Source: Synechococcales cyanobacterium PMM_0073 (GTDB taxonomy: Bacteria > Cyanobacteriota > Cyanobacteriia > Elainellales > Elainellaceae). From it: a stretch of 8,136 bases of DNA. A program made the position numbers and the translations under genes. Positions 1 through 6,918 of this stretch are shown here, one piece after another; the stretch's first letter is position 1; the number at the start of each line of letters is the position of its first letter. Below the pieces are notes generated by a model, which was not told the origin of the DNA, made no database searches, and was given only the letters and a program-made list of their open reading frames with translations. The stretch spans positions 1 through 8,136 of the forward strand of contig CASBQH010000276.1 of assembly GCA_949127695.1 (NCBI GenBank), in the 5' to 3' direction.

Positions 1-49
1 AGCAATCCAGATTAGCAATCCACCGCAGTTCTGCAATTTGTTTAGTTTT

Positions 50-54
50 AGGAG
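50..54 (+). promoter_or_regulatory. Shine-Dalgarno deciding the start of the first gene
   Basis: AGGAG lies 7 nt before the in-frame GTG at 62. It has no such relation to the upstream in-frame TTG at 38. It is the main reason for placing the start at 62. Confidence 0.6.
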
Positions 55-61
55 CAAGGAT

Positions 62-1153
62 GTGCCAAAAACCGCCAAGTCTCTCCTCGTGGGGTCATCA
101 GAAGCCTACAGCGGCAAATCGGCGATTGTGCTGGGGATGGCGCATCAGCTTCAGGTAGCGGGCGTAGAGATTGCCTATGGTAAGCCGGTCGGCACTTGCC
201 TAGATCACAGTCAGGCGGGAGTGGTGGAAGAAGACTTGCAGTTTATGGCCAAGACGCTGAATCTGCCGGAGCATCGGATATTGCCTATGCTGCTGCCGCT
301 TGACCAGACGACAATTGCTGAGCGGATTGCGGGTATTAATTCAACCAACTATCAGCAGAAGCTGCCGAGCTATGCCGACTATGCCGCCAGCGATCTGGTG
401 CTGCTAGAAGGAGCAGGCACGCTGGATGAAGGCAAACTGTTTGACCTGTCGCTGGTGCAGATGTCGCAGCAGCTGGATGCCCCTGTGGTGCTGGTCAGCC
501 GCTTTCATTCGGCGCTGATTGTCGATAGCCTGCTGAGCGCTCGAGAGCAGCTTGGACATGCGTTAATTGGCGTCGTGATTAATGACGTGCCGCCGGAGCA
601 GATGGAGACAGTCAAAACCCAGATTCGGCCATTTTTGGAGCGGCAGGGGATTGAGGTGCTGGGCATCTTGCCGCGCAATGATTTGCTGCGGAGCGTCAGC
701 GTGGGGGTACTGGTGCAGCAGCTCGGCGCAGAGGTGCTCTGTCGGCCTGATCGGCTGGATTTGATGGTGGAAAGCCTAAAAATCGGGGCGATGAACGTCA
801 ACTCTGCCCTAGAATATTTCCGCAAAGGCCGCAATATGGCAATTGTCACCGGCGGCGACCGTACCGATATTCAGCTGGCAGCCTTTGAAACCTCGACCCA
901 GTGCCTAATTTTAACCGGCCATCTGCCGCCCTCTCCCACCATTCTCAGCCGCGCCGAAGACTTAGAAATTCCGGTGCTTTCAGTTGATCTAGATACGCTC
1001 ACCACCGTCGAAATTATCGACCGCGCCTTTGGTCAGGTGCGGCTGCATGAGCCGATTAAGATCCAGTCGGTCTACCAGATGACCCAGAAGTACATCCAGA
1101 TTGATCGGCTGCTCGATAAGCTGGGGCTAGCCCCTATTGCCACAGCAAGCTAG
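62..1153 (+). CDS. Phosphotransacetylase-family protein (BioD-like + DRTGG domains, no catalytic PTA domain)
   Basis: A protein of 363 aa if started at GTG 62, which has AGGAG 7 nt upstream and gives an N-terminus MPKTAKSLLVGS. The open frame extends to TTG 38, but that start has no ribosome site. Residues about 7-200 resemble the dethiobiotin-synthetase-like P-loop domain found at the N-terminus of long phosphotransacetylases, with a P-loop-like GSSEAYSGKS at 11-20. A DRTGG-type domain follows at about 214-320, with GGDRTD at 264-269. The C-terminal acetyl/phosphate transferase domain of true Pta is absent, so I do not expect phosphotransacetylase activity. A nucleotide-binding or regulatory role is inference. 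The product should be cytosolic, as no signal peptide or membrane segment is seen. It is convergent with the PBP2 gene, with a 26-bp gap. The family assignment is confident; the function is unknown. Confidence 0.85.
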   Translation: MPKTAKSLLVGSSEAYSGKSAIVLGMAHQLQVAGVEIAYGKPVGTCLDHSQAGVVEEDLQFMAKTLNLPEHRILPMLLPLDQTTIAERIAGINSTNYQQKLPSYADYAASDLVLLEGAGTLDEGKLFDLSLVQMSQQLDAPVVLVSRFHSALIVDSLLSAREQLGHALIGVVINDVPPEQMETVKTQIRPFLERQGIEVLGILPRNDLLRSVSVGVLVQQLGAEVLCRPDRLDLMVESLKIGAMNVNSALEYFRKGRNMAIVTGGDRTDIQLAAFETSTQCLILTGHLPPSPTILSRAEDLEIPVLSVDLDTLTTVEIIDRAFGQVRLHEPIKIQSVYQMTQKYIQIDRLLDKLGLAPIATAS

Positions 1154-1179
1154 ACGCGACGGCAAGCTAGATTCAGGCA

Positions 1180-3000
1180 CTAGTCGCTGGTTACATCTGC
1201 GGGCTGAGCGGGGCTATCGGCCTGCTTGCCAGTGAAGTAGGCTTCTAGCACCTGTCGCACCATCGGAGCCGCAACTTTGCCGCCGCCGCCGCCAGAGTTT
1301 TCGCCAAAGGCCACCACGACAATTTCGGGCTTATTAGTCGGGCCAAAAGCCCCAAACCAAGAGTGAGACAGGCGCGGTGGGTCTTCGGCAGTGCCGCTCT
1401 TGCCAGAAATAGCGGGCAGTCCGGGAGCTGTTACGGCTTGCCCCGTGCCGCCCGTCACCACTTGGCGCAGCCCTATGTCTAGCGTTTCGAGGGTAGAAGG
1501 CTTGAGATTCAGCGACTCACGCCAGCTGCGGGCATCAGTATTATCTAGCATCAGGTGGGGATGAACGCGATAGCCTTGATTGGCCGCCACCGCAAACATT
1601 ACGGCGACCTGAAGCGGCGAGGTCTGGAGATAGCCTTGGCCAATCGACATATTCACCGTATCGCCAGCATACCAAGGCTCTTGCAGCTCGGCCTGCTTCC
1701 AGGCTTCGTCGGGCACGAGGCCAGCCGCCTCTTCTTTGCCAATTTCAATCCCGGTTTTTTGGCCAAAGCCAAAGCGCCGCGTCCATTGAATTAAATTCTG
1801 ATCGCCAACCCGCAGCGCCACCTGATAGAAAAAAGTATCGCTGCTCCAGGCCATTGCCCCCGGAAAGCCCAGCGGCCCAAACCCGGCGCGGTTCCAGTCC
1901 CAAAACTGAATGCCGCCGACTTCTACAAAGGGAAAGGTGCTGAGCACATCTGTGGGCGAAAACTTGTTGGTTTCTAGGGCGGCGGCGGTAGTGACAATTT
2001 TGAAGGTGCTGGCGGGCGGATAGCCCTGCAAGGCTCGGTTCACAAACGGAAATTCTTTGCTTTGCAGCTGCTTCCACTGGGCGTCGGTGATGCGGGTAGA
2101 GAATAGATTGGGATCAAAGGCAGGACGGCTGACCATGGCCAGCACCGAGCCATTTTGGGGATCGATTGCCACAATTGCGCCTTTGCGGTTGCCCAAGGCG
2201 CGCTCAGCCGCCCGCTGCACGTCTAAGTCAAGCGTTAGCTGCACGTCATTGCCCGCTCTGGCCTGCTGCTCGCCCAAAATCCGCAGCACCCGACCCGTGC
2301 CATCGACTTCCACCTGCTGCCCGCCCCATTCGCCCCGCAGCTGCGACTCAAAGGCCGATTCAACGCCCATTTGGCCAATCACATCGCCCAGCCGATAGCC
2401 TTCTCCCTGAGCGGTTTTGAGATCATCGTCGCTCATTTCGCCCGTGTAGCCCAGCACATGCGCCGCCAGATCGCCGTAGGGATAGTTGCGAACCGCTTCT
2501 GCCTGAACCTGAACGCCCTTCAGCTCTTGGCTAAATTCGGCCAGCGCCGTGACCTGCGCGGGGCTAAGTCCTCTGGCCACTCGCACCAGCACGGGCGAGC
2601 TGTAGCCCGCCTGCTCTAGGCGTTCCTGAATGCTTTTGACCGGGATATTCAGCGTTTTGGCCAGCCGTGGCAGAATCACTTCCCATTCCTGCTTTGAATT
2701 AGAAATCGGCCAGAGAAACACAGCATAGGACAGCCGATTGCCTACCAAAATCCGCCCTTTGCGATCGAGAATATTGCCGCGCTCCGGCTGACGCGGGATC
2801 AGCCGAATCCGGTTGTTGTCGGCCAGCTGTCGGTTGCGGTCGCCCTGAAACAGCTGTAAATAAGCCAGTCTGGTGCCAATACCGCCCAACATGGCCACCG
2901 TCACCAGCAGCATTAAAACCAGCGACTGAGCGTTGCGACCGACGCTGCGCGCACTGCTGCGGCTGGACTGTTGGAGCGGAGAATTTTGAGTCAGCGCCAT
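1180..3000 (-). CDS. mrdA: Penicillin-binding protein 2 (class B transpeptidase, cell elongation)
   Basis: Encodes 606 aa from ATG 3000, or 619 aa from TTG 3039. It is a DD-transpeptidase that cross-links peptidoglycan in the periplasm, acting with the RodA/Mre elongation machinery. Numbering from ATG 3000: one N-terminal membrane anchor at about 26-50; the PBP-dimer start with RGNILDRKGR at about 74-83; then the transpeptidase domain with all three catalytic motifs, SxxK as STFK 331-334 (Ser331 nucleophile), SSD 386-388 in the SxN position, and KSGT 534-537. A run of five glycines at 570-574 follows. The length fits the family. Start choice: TTG 3039 has AGGAG with a 5-nt spacer, whereas ATG 3000 has no ribosome site. 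I prefer ATG 3000 because MALTQ is a typical-looking family N-terminus (from memory) and a candidate -10 box abuts the AGGAG. It is divergent from potA. The symbol follows the E. coli name; cyanobacterial genomes often list it only as PBP2. Confidence 0.93.
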   Translation of the reverse strand: MALTQNSPLQQSSRSSARSVGRNAQSLVLMLLVTVAMLGGIGTRLAYLQLFQGDRNRQLADNNRIRLIPRQPERGNILDRKGRILVGNRLSYAVFLWPISNSKQEWEVILPRLAKTLNIPVKSIQERLEQAGYSSPVLVRVARGLSPAQVTALAEFSQELKGVQVQAEAVRNYPYGDLAAHVLGYTGEMSDDDLKTAQGEGYRLGDVIGQMGVESAFESQLRGEWGGQQVEVDGTGRVLRILGEQQARAGNDVQLTLDLDVQRAAERALGNRKGAIVAIDPQNGSVLAMVSRPAFDPNLFSTRITDAQWKQLQSKEFPFVNRALQGYPPASTFKIVTTAAALETNKFSPTDVLSTFPFVEVGGIQFWDWNRAGFGPLGFPGAMAWSSDTFFYQVALRVGDQNLIQWTRRFGFGQKTGIEIGKEEAAGLVPDEAWKQAELQEPWYAGDTVNMSIGQGYLQTSPLQVAVMFAVAANQGYRVHPHLMLDNTDARSWRESLNLKPSTLETLDIGLRQVVTGGTGQAVTAPGLPAISGKSGTAEDPPRLSHSWFGAFGPTNKPEIVVVAFGENSGGGGGKVAAPMVRQVLEAYFTGKQADSPAQPADVTSD

Positions 3001-3049
3001 CGGGATTTTGAAATAGAGTGACTGAAGAAAAGCAACCAAGTCAGCTCCT

Positions 3050-3077
3050 ACTATAGAGCAATTGTATCCAGCTTGAA
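3050..3077 (-). promoter_or_regulatory. Candidate promoter of the PBP2 gene
   Basis: On the minus strand TATAGT (3055-3050) is a 5/6 match to a -10 box. Upstream, separated by 16 nt, is a weak -35-like TTCAAG (3077-3072). Transcription would start about 3040-3044. That fits translation from ATG 3000 with a leader of about 40 nt, but would remove the AGGAG used by TTG 3039. Judged by eye only. Confidence 0.3.
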
Positions 3078-3089
3078 TTGCAGCCAGAT

Positions 3090-3119
3090 TTGATCGGGGG
3101 TATGCTTTAAGGACAAAAT
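3090..3119 (+). promoter_or_regulatory. Weak candidate promoter for the pot operon
   Basis: TTGATC (3090-3095) and CAAAAT (3114-3119) are separated by 18 nt. Each matches the sigma-70 consensus at only four positions. This would give a leader of about 75 nt for potA that contains the 14-bp tandem repeat. No NtcA-type palindrome was seen nearby. Confidence 0.2.
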
Positions 3120-3156
3120 TTAGACAGCTCTGTGCCCGCTCTCTGCTCTTGACTCA

Positions 3157-3184
3157 GCTCACGCCAACCCGCTCACACCAACCC
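3157..3184 (+). repeat. 14-bp tandem repeat (2 copies) in the potA leader
   Basis: GCTCACGCCAACCC (3157-3170) is followed directly by GCTCACACCAACCC (3171-3184), 13 of 14 identical. The second copy ends one base before the AGGA (3186-3189) that probably serves as the potA ribosome site. Confidence 0.75.
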
Positions 3185-3200
3185 CAGGAATCTGCCGACT

Positions 3201-4337
3201 ATGTCTCAAACTGTGATTCGACGAGATGTTGCCGAAACCGACACCATGCTTGATGTTGAGATGCGGAAGGTGTTTAAGGTTTACAATGGCGAAACGGCAG
3301 TCCGCAATATTGACCTGGATATTCGCCAAGGCGAGTTTTTCAGCATTTTAGGCCCCAGCGGCTGCGGCAAAACCACGACGCTGCGGATGATTGCCGGGTT
3401 TGAAGAGCCCACCGGCGGCGAGGTGCTAATTCGCGGTCAGTCAATGGCCAACGTGCCGCCCTACAAGCGCCCGGTAAATACGGTGTTTCAGAGCTATGCC
3501 CTGTTTGGCCATATGAGCGTTTGGGACAATGTCGCCTTTGGGCTGCGGCTGAAAGACTGCCCCAAGTCAGAGCTACAGCAGCGCGTGGGCGAAGCCTTGC
3601 AGCTGGTGAAAATGGATAGCTTTGCGCGGCGGTTTCCGGCTCAGCTGTCGGGCGGGCAGCAGCAGCGGGTGGCGCTGGCCAGAGCTTTGGTGAATCGTCC
3701 GACGGTGGTGCTGCTGGATGAGCCGCTGGGGGCGCTAGATCTGAAGCTGCGGAAAGAAATGCAGCTGGAGCTGACCTCGCTGCACCGCGACCTGGGCGTC
3801 ACCTTTGTGATGGTGACGCATGACCAAGAAGAAGCCCTCAGCCTCTCTGATCGGATTGCCGTGATGAATATTGGCAAGATTGAGCAAATTGGCACGCCGA
3901 GTGAAATCTACGAGCAGCCCTGCACCGCCTTCATTGCCGACTTTATTGGTGATACAAACTTGATGCAGGCCGAGCTGCAAACCAGCCAAGGCGAAACGGT
4001 TGAGGCGATCACGCCCAGTGGCCTCAGGCTCTGGGTGAAGCCGCAAGCGTCGCTCCAGGCCGATCCGGCTCGCGAGGTGCGGGTGAGCATCCGGCCTGAG
4101 AAGATTCGGATTGGCGAGGCGACTGCCGCCAGTCAGTCTGTTGATCAAGCTAACTGCTACGAAGGGACGCTAAAGCACGCTATGTATCTGGGGACGCATA
4201 CGCATTATCAGGTGGAGCTACCGAGCGGCGATATGATTACGGTGTTTCAGACTAATCGCTCTAGCGAACAGCTCCAGCCTGGAATGCCCGTGCAGATCTA
4301 TTGGTCGGCCTCCGACAGTCTGGCGCTGCCGGTTTGA
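3201..4337 (+). CDS. potA: Spermidine/putrescine ABC transporter ATP-binding protein PotA
   Basis: A 378-aa cytoplasmic ATPase that powers polyamine uptake with PotB, PotC and PotD. All ABC motifs are visible: Walker A GPSGCGKTT 51-59, Q-loop Gln97, signature LSGGQQQR 149-156, Walker B VVLLDEP 169-175, D-loop GALD 177-180 and switch His207. A C-terminal TOBE-type regulatory domain spans about 290-375 and contains SIRPEKIRIG. Length and layout are normal for PotA/CysA-type importers, and the adjacent potD and potB decide the substrate class. The ATG at 3201 has AGGA 11 nt upstream, a rather long spacing. A second in-frame ATG at residue 16 lies before the conserved domain and is a possible alternative start. 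It is first gene of the operon, with 65 bp before potD. Confidence 0.93.
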   Translation: MSQTVIRRDVAETDTMLDVEMRKVFKVYNGETAVRNIDLDIRQGEFFSILGPSGCGKTTTLRMIAGFEEPTGGEVLIRGQSMANVPPYKRPVNTVFQSYALFGHMSVWDNVAFGLRLKDCPKSELQQRVGEALQLVKMDSFARRFPAQLSGGQQQRVALARALVNRPTVVLLDEPLGALDLKLRKEMQLELTSLHRDLGVTFVMVTHDQEEALSLSDRIAVMNIGKIEQIGTPSEIYEQPCTAFIADFIGDTNLMQAELQTSQGETVEAITPSGLRLWVKPQASLQADPAREVRVSIRPEKIRIGEATAASQSVDQANCYEGTLKHAMYLGTHTHYQVELPSGDMITVFQTNRSSEQLQPGMPVQIYWSASDSLALPV

Positions 4338-4402
4338 GCGATTGACTCTGATGAGCAATCTGCAATCTAATCTGCGATTTAACCTGCAACAGGACTGAGC
4401 CT

Positions 4403-5548
4403 ATGCCGCCGACCCCTTCTCGTAATTCAAATCTCTCCTCAGCCTCTCGCCGCCGATTTTTGCAGGCTGCTACGGCTGCTGCTACGGGTGTGCTGCTCTC
4501 GAACTGCGCCAGAGCGCTGCTGGAAAATGCCAGCGCCGACAAGTCTGGAGCAGCTGCGAGCGCCACGAACGCCAACCAAACCCTGCGGATTTACACCTGG
4601 GCTAACTACACCGACGATCAGCTGCTGGGTCGGTTTAAAGACAAGACCGGCATTCAGGTAATTGCCGACACCTACGACTCGAACGAAACGATGCTGGCCA
4701 AGATGCAGGCGGGCGGCGGCAAAGACTACAGCATCATCTATCCCTCTGACTATATGGTGCAGCAGATGGTTGGGCTGGGTTTGTTAGCCCCGCTCGATCC
4801 AGCCAAGCTCACCGGCATCGATCAGCTGATGGATCGCTGGCAGAATCCGGCCTACGACAAAAATAATGCCCACAGCATTCCGGCAGTCTGGGGCACAACG
4901 GGCTTAGTTTTCAACCCCGAAGTGATCCAAACTGAAATTAAGGGCTGGGACTATATTTGGGACAACCAAGCCGATTTGACCCGGCAGATTACCCTAATTA
5001 ACGACGTGCGGGAAGTGCTGGGCGCAACCTTGCAATATCTGGGCTATTCAATCAACTCCACTGATCCCGCTGAGATTAAGCAAGCCTACGAAAAGCTGCT
5101 GGAAATTAAGCCCACCGTGGCTTCGTTTGTCACCAACGGCTGGGAAGATCAGCTGGCCGGAGGCGACCTAAAAATGTCGATGGCCTACTCGCAGGATGCG
5201 ATTGCCCTGATTGCCGAAAAGCCGGAGCTGCAATATATCGTGCCAGAAACCGGCTCATCGCTCTGGACCGACACAATGGTGATTCCCAAAACCGCCCCCA
5301 ACTCAGAAGCCGCCTACGCTTGGCTGAATTTTATGCTGGAGCCAGAAAACTCGGCGCGGCTGGTAGAGCGGCTGAAGATTTCTACACCCAACGCCGCCGC
5401 CTTTGACAAGCTGCCGCCAAAGCTCCAGCAAAACGAACAGCTCTTTCCGCCCAAATCTGTGCTGGCCAACAGTGAAGGCATTGTGCCTGTGAAGGAAGAA
5501 ATCTCGAACCTCTATGACCAATACTGGACGCGCCTGACTAGCTCCTAA
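4403..5548 (+). CDS. potD: Spermidine/putrescine-binding periplasmic protein PotD (Tat signal)
   Basis: A 381-aa substrate-binding protein that captures polyamines for PotA/PotB/PotC. The ATG has AGGA at 4391-4394 with an 8-nt spacer. The N-terminus carries a twin-arginine motif SRRRFLQ (15-21), a short alanine-rich hydrophobic stretch, and LLSNC with Cys35. It is probably exported folded by the Tat system and may be a lipoprotein, although Asn just before the Cys is not the usual Gly/Ala/Ser. The mature part fits the bacterial solute-binding fold of PotD: IYTWANY with Trp66, SNET 93-96, PSDYM at 114-118, and a DxxE pair Asp201/Glu204 in the position I recall as the amine-binding acids of E. 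coli PotD (from memory, not aligned). It is downstream of potA and 18 bp before potB, so it is probably co-transcribed. Family certain; exact polyamine preference not determinable here. Confidence 0.92.
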   Translation: MPPTPSRNSNLSSASRRRFLQAATAAATGVLLSNCARALLENASADKSGAAASATNANQTLRIYTWANYTDDQLLGRFKDKTGIQVIADTYDSNETMLAKMQAGGGKDYSIIYPSDYMVQQMVGLGLLAPLDPAKLTGIDQLMDRWQNPAYDKNNAHSIPAVWGTTGLVFNPEVIQTEIKGWDYIWDNQADLTRQITLINDVREVLGATLQYLGYSINSTDPAEIKQAYEKLLEIKPTVASFVTNGWEDQLAGGDLKMSMAYSQDAIALIAEKPELQYIVPETGSSLWTDTMVIPKTAPNSEAAYAWLNFMLEPENSARLVERLKISTPNAAAFDKLPPKLQQNEQLFPPKSVLANSEGIVPVKEEISNLYDQYWTRLTSS

Positions 5549-5566
5549 CCCCTACCGCCGCCCCAC

Positions 5567-6463
5567 ATGACTACTATTTCCCCCAACCTCGCCGAACCAC
5601 CCGTTCCCAGCTGGCAGCGCCCGTTCAAAAAACTGCTCCAGCCGACGATTTTGCTGGCTCCGGCAGGGCTATGGCTGCTGCTGCTGCTGGTCTTCCCCAC
5701 GCTATTGATCCTGGAGCTGAGCCTGATTCCGGGGGCAAGGCTGGGCAATCCTCCTGGCCCTTACGGCTTGGGCAACTATATTGAGCTGTTTAAGCCGGTC
5801 TACCTTCAGGTGATCTGGCGCTCGCTCTACTTTGCTCTGGGCACCACGATAGTTTGCCTGCTGCTGGGCTTTCCGGTCGCCTACTGGATTGCCCTCAAAG
5901 CCCCTAGCCGCTGGCGGAATCTGCTGCTGGTCGGGTTTATTTTGCCGCTCTGGACTTCTTCGCTGCTGCGCGCCTACGCCTGGATTACGATTCTGCGCTC
6001 TAGCGGCCTGCTAAATTCAATGCTGGGCTTTTTTGGCCTGCCGGGACAAGACTGGCTGAACCGAGCGCCTGCGGTGTTTATTGGCATGTCTTACAGCTAT
6101 TTGCCCTATATGGTGCTGATTCTTTACGCCTCGCTGGAGAAGCTGGATCGGCGGCTGTTGGAGGCGGCGGCTGATTTGGGCGCGACGCCGCAGCAGTCGT
6201 TTTGGCGCGTCACGGTGCCGCAAACGCTGCCGGGGATTGCGGCGGGCGGGCTGCTGGTGCTAATTGCGACGCTAGGGGAGTTTGCTGTACCGGAGCTATT
6301 GGGCGGCGCTTCGAGCATGACGGTTTCGCGCTTGATCTACAACCAGTTTTTGGGCGCGACTCGCAACTGGGGCTTGGGTTCTAGCATTAGCATGATCTTG
6401 ATTTTGGGCGTTAGCATTTCGATTGCGCTGCTGCTGAAATATGGCGACCGGGATGCGATTTAA
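5567..6463 (+). CDS. potB: Spermidine/putrescine ABC transporter permease PotB
   Basis: A 298-aa inner-membrane permease of the polyamine importer. About six hydrophobic segments are visible, at roughly 26-50, 85-110, 117-143, 168-190, 224-245 and 272-290. The cytoplasmic EAA loop that docks on PotA is well kept: EAAADLGA from residue 199, then Phe212 and PGI 222-224. GEFAVPELLGG (237-247) is characteristic of PotB rather than PotC. The start lies 18 bp after potD and has no Shine-Dalgarno, since the preceding bases are C-rich, so translation may depend on coupling or be SD-independent. The protein looks full length. The heterodimer partner PotC, commonly encoded next, is not in the window: the DNA changes character right after the stop codon and holds a hydrolase remnant instead. 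Confidence 0.92.
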   Translation: MTTISPNLAEPPVPSWQRPFKKLLQPTILLAPAGLWLLLLLVFPTLLILELSLIPGARLGNPPGPYGLGNYIELFKPVYLQVIWRSLYFALGTTIVCLLLGFPVAYWIALKAPSRWRNLLLVGFILPLWTSSLLRAYAWITILRSSGLLNSMLGFFGLPGQDWLNRAPAVFIGMSYSYLPYMVLILYASLEKLDRRLLEAAADLGATPQQSFWRVTVPQTLPGIAAGGLLVLIATLGEFAVPELLGGASSMTVSRLIYNQFLGATRNWGLGSSISMILILGVSISIALLLKYGDRDAI

Positions 6464-6502
6464 AACCTGCAATCCAGAGTTGGCTAATTGGCTTGTTAGA
6501 CA

Positions 6503-6751
6503 TTGATGGAAGCCTTCGGATCAACTCCCCATACTCAGGATGTGGCAGCTCGAATTGCAAACGAAGGTTACTTCCCACACCAGATCTGTACTATCGTGAG
6601 CTGCCAAACAACAAGTTTGAATATATAGCAGTCCGACGTGAATCGTGAGATTGATTCTCAGCCAGGGTAAGGCTTGCGATTTAGGGACTGCTCATAAATC
6701 AGATCGGATTGCTATAGTGAGGTTGAGCAAGCGATAGCGATGATGTATAGC
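6503..6751 (+). pseudogene. Dienelactone hydrolase gene fragment, frameshifted and interrupted
   Basis: Pieces of a dienelactone-hydrolase-family (alpha/beta hydrolase) protein can be read in order. First, LMEAFGSTPHTQDVAARIA then NEGY (6503-6571). Then, in another frame, PDLYYRELPNNKFEY (6580-6624). Then, after an inserted element, SEVEQAIAMMYS (6716-6751). The family pattern here is MEAFGxxPHxxDVAxRxAxEGYxxxxPDLYYRE, recalled from memory. Between EGY and PDLYYR there are 8 nt where 12 would be expected, so a 4-nt loss shifted the frame. The N-terminal part before LMEAFG and the C-terminal part with the catalytic Asp and His are not found, so this is a non-functional remnant. An in-frame TAG at 6497 precedes it. 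It sits about 40 bp after the potB stop. A weak VCLKSR at about 6777-6797 might be a further shifted piece, but I do not rely on it. Confidence 0.75.
6624..6716. mobile_element. MITE with TA target duplication (IS630/Tc1-like ends)
   Basis: The left end TATAGCAGTCCGA and the right end, read inverted, TATAGCAATCCGA form terminal inverted repeats. They match at 20 of 26 positions (6624-6649 against 6716-6691), including the outermost 7. The net insertion is 91 bp including a TA duplication. Removing it rejoins GAATA and TAGTGAG so that the hydrolase reads FEYSEVEQ in one frame. No transposase can be encoded in this length, so it would be moved in trans. TA targets are typical of the IS630-Tc1/mariner superfamily; that assignment is inference. 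A small internal stem, TGAGA/TCTCA (6646-6660), is also present. Confidence 0.8.
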
Positions 6752-6918
6752 ATCGAGTCTTTCACAAACATTTGCAAAAGTCTGTCTAAAATCCCGTTGC
6801 AGCGGAGCGTATCAGCTTTCTTCATTGAGTTCCAGAGGTTGTTCGCGTCCACTGAATACAGCCCTAGAACGCCAAATTACTGTAAGGACGTGCTGGAAAC
6901 TTATCTAAAATTAGTTAT
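6752..6918. other. Unassigned intergenic stretch after the hydrolase remnant
   Basis: I recognise nothing firm here. A plus-strand open frame starting at 6740 runs through it, but its first codons are the hydrolase remnant MMYS and its end overlaps the opposite-strand gene antisense, so I treat it as spurious. Short minus-strand reading stretches exist without a recognisable family. No terminator hairpin with a T-run was seen. Confidence 0.4.

Noticed and set aside
1..22. Direct repeat AGCAATCCA at 1-9 and 14-22
   Set aside because: Two 9-base copies near the window edge are too short to interpret, and no regular array such as CRISPR follows. No CRISPR, tRNA or rRNA was seen anywhere in the window.
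1154..1179. Possible bidirectional terminator between the convergent genes
   Set aside because: Only weak 5-base arms (GCGAC/GTCGC) with a long loop and no T-run were found.
1555..2619. Several 79-113-codon plus-strand open frames opposite the PBP2 gene
   Set aside because: They lie antisense to a gene with all catalytic motifs intact, and their Ala/Arg/Ser/Pro-rich products look like shadow translations of GC-rich DNA.
3641..4148. Minus-strand open frames inside potA
   Set aside because: They are antisense to the conserved ABC ATPase. Their composition and lack of any motif mark them as shadows.
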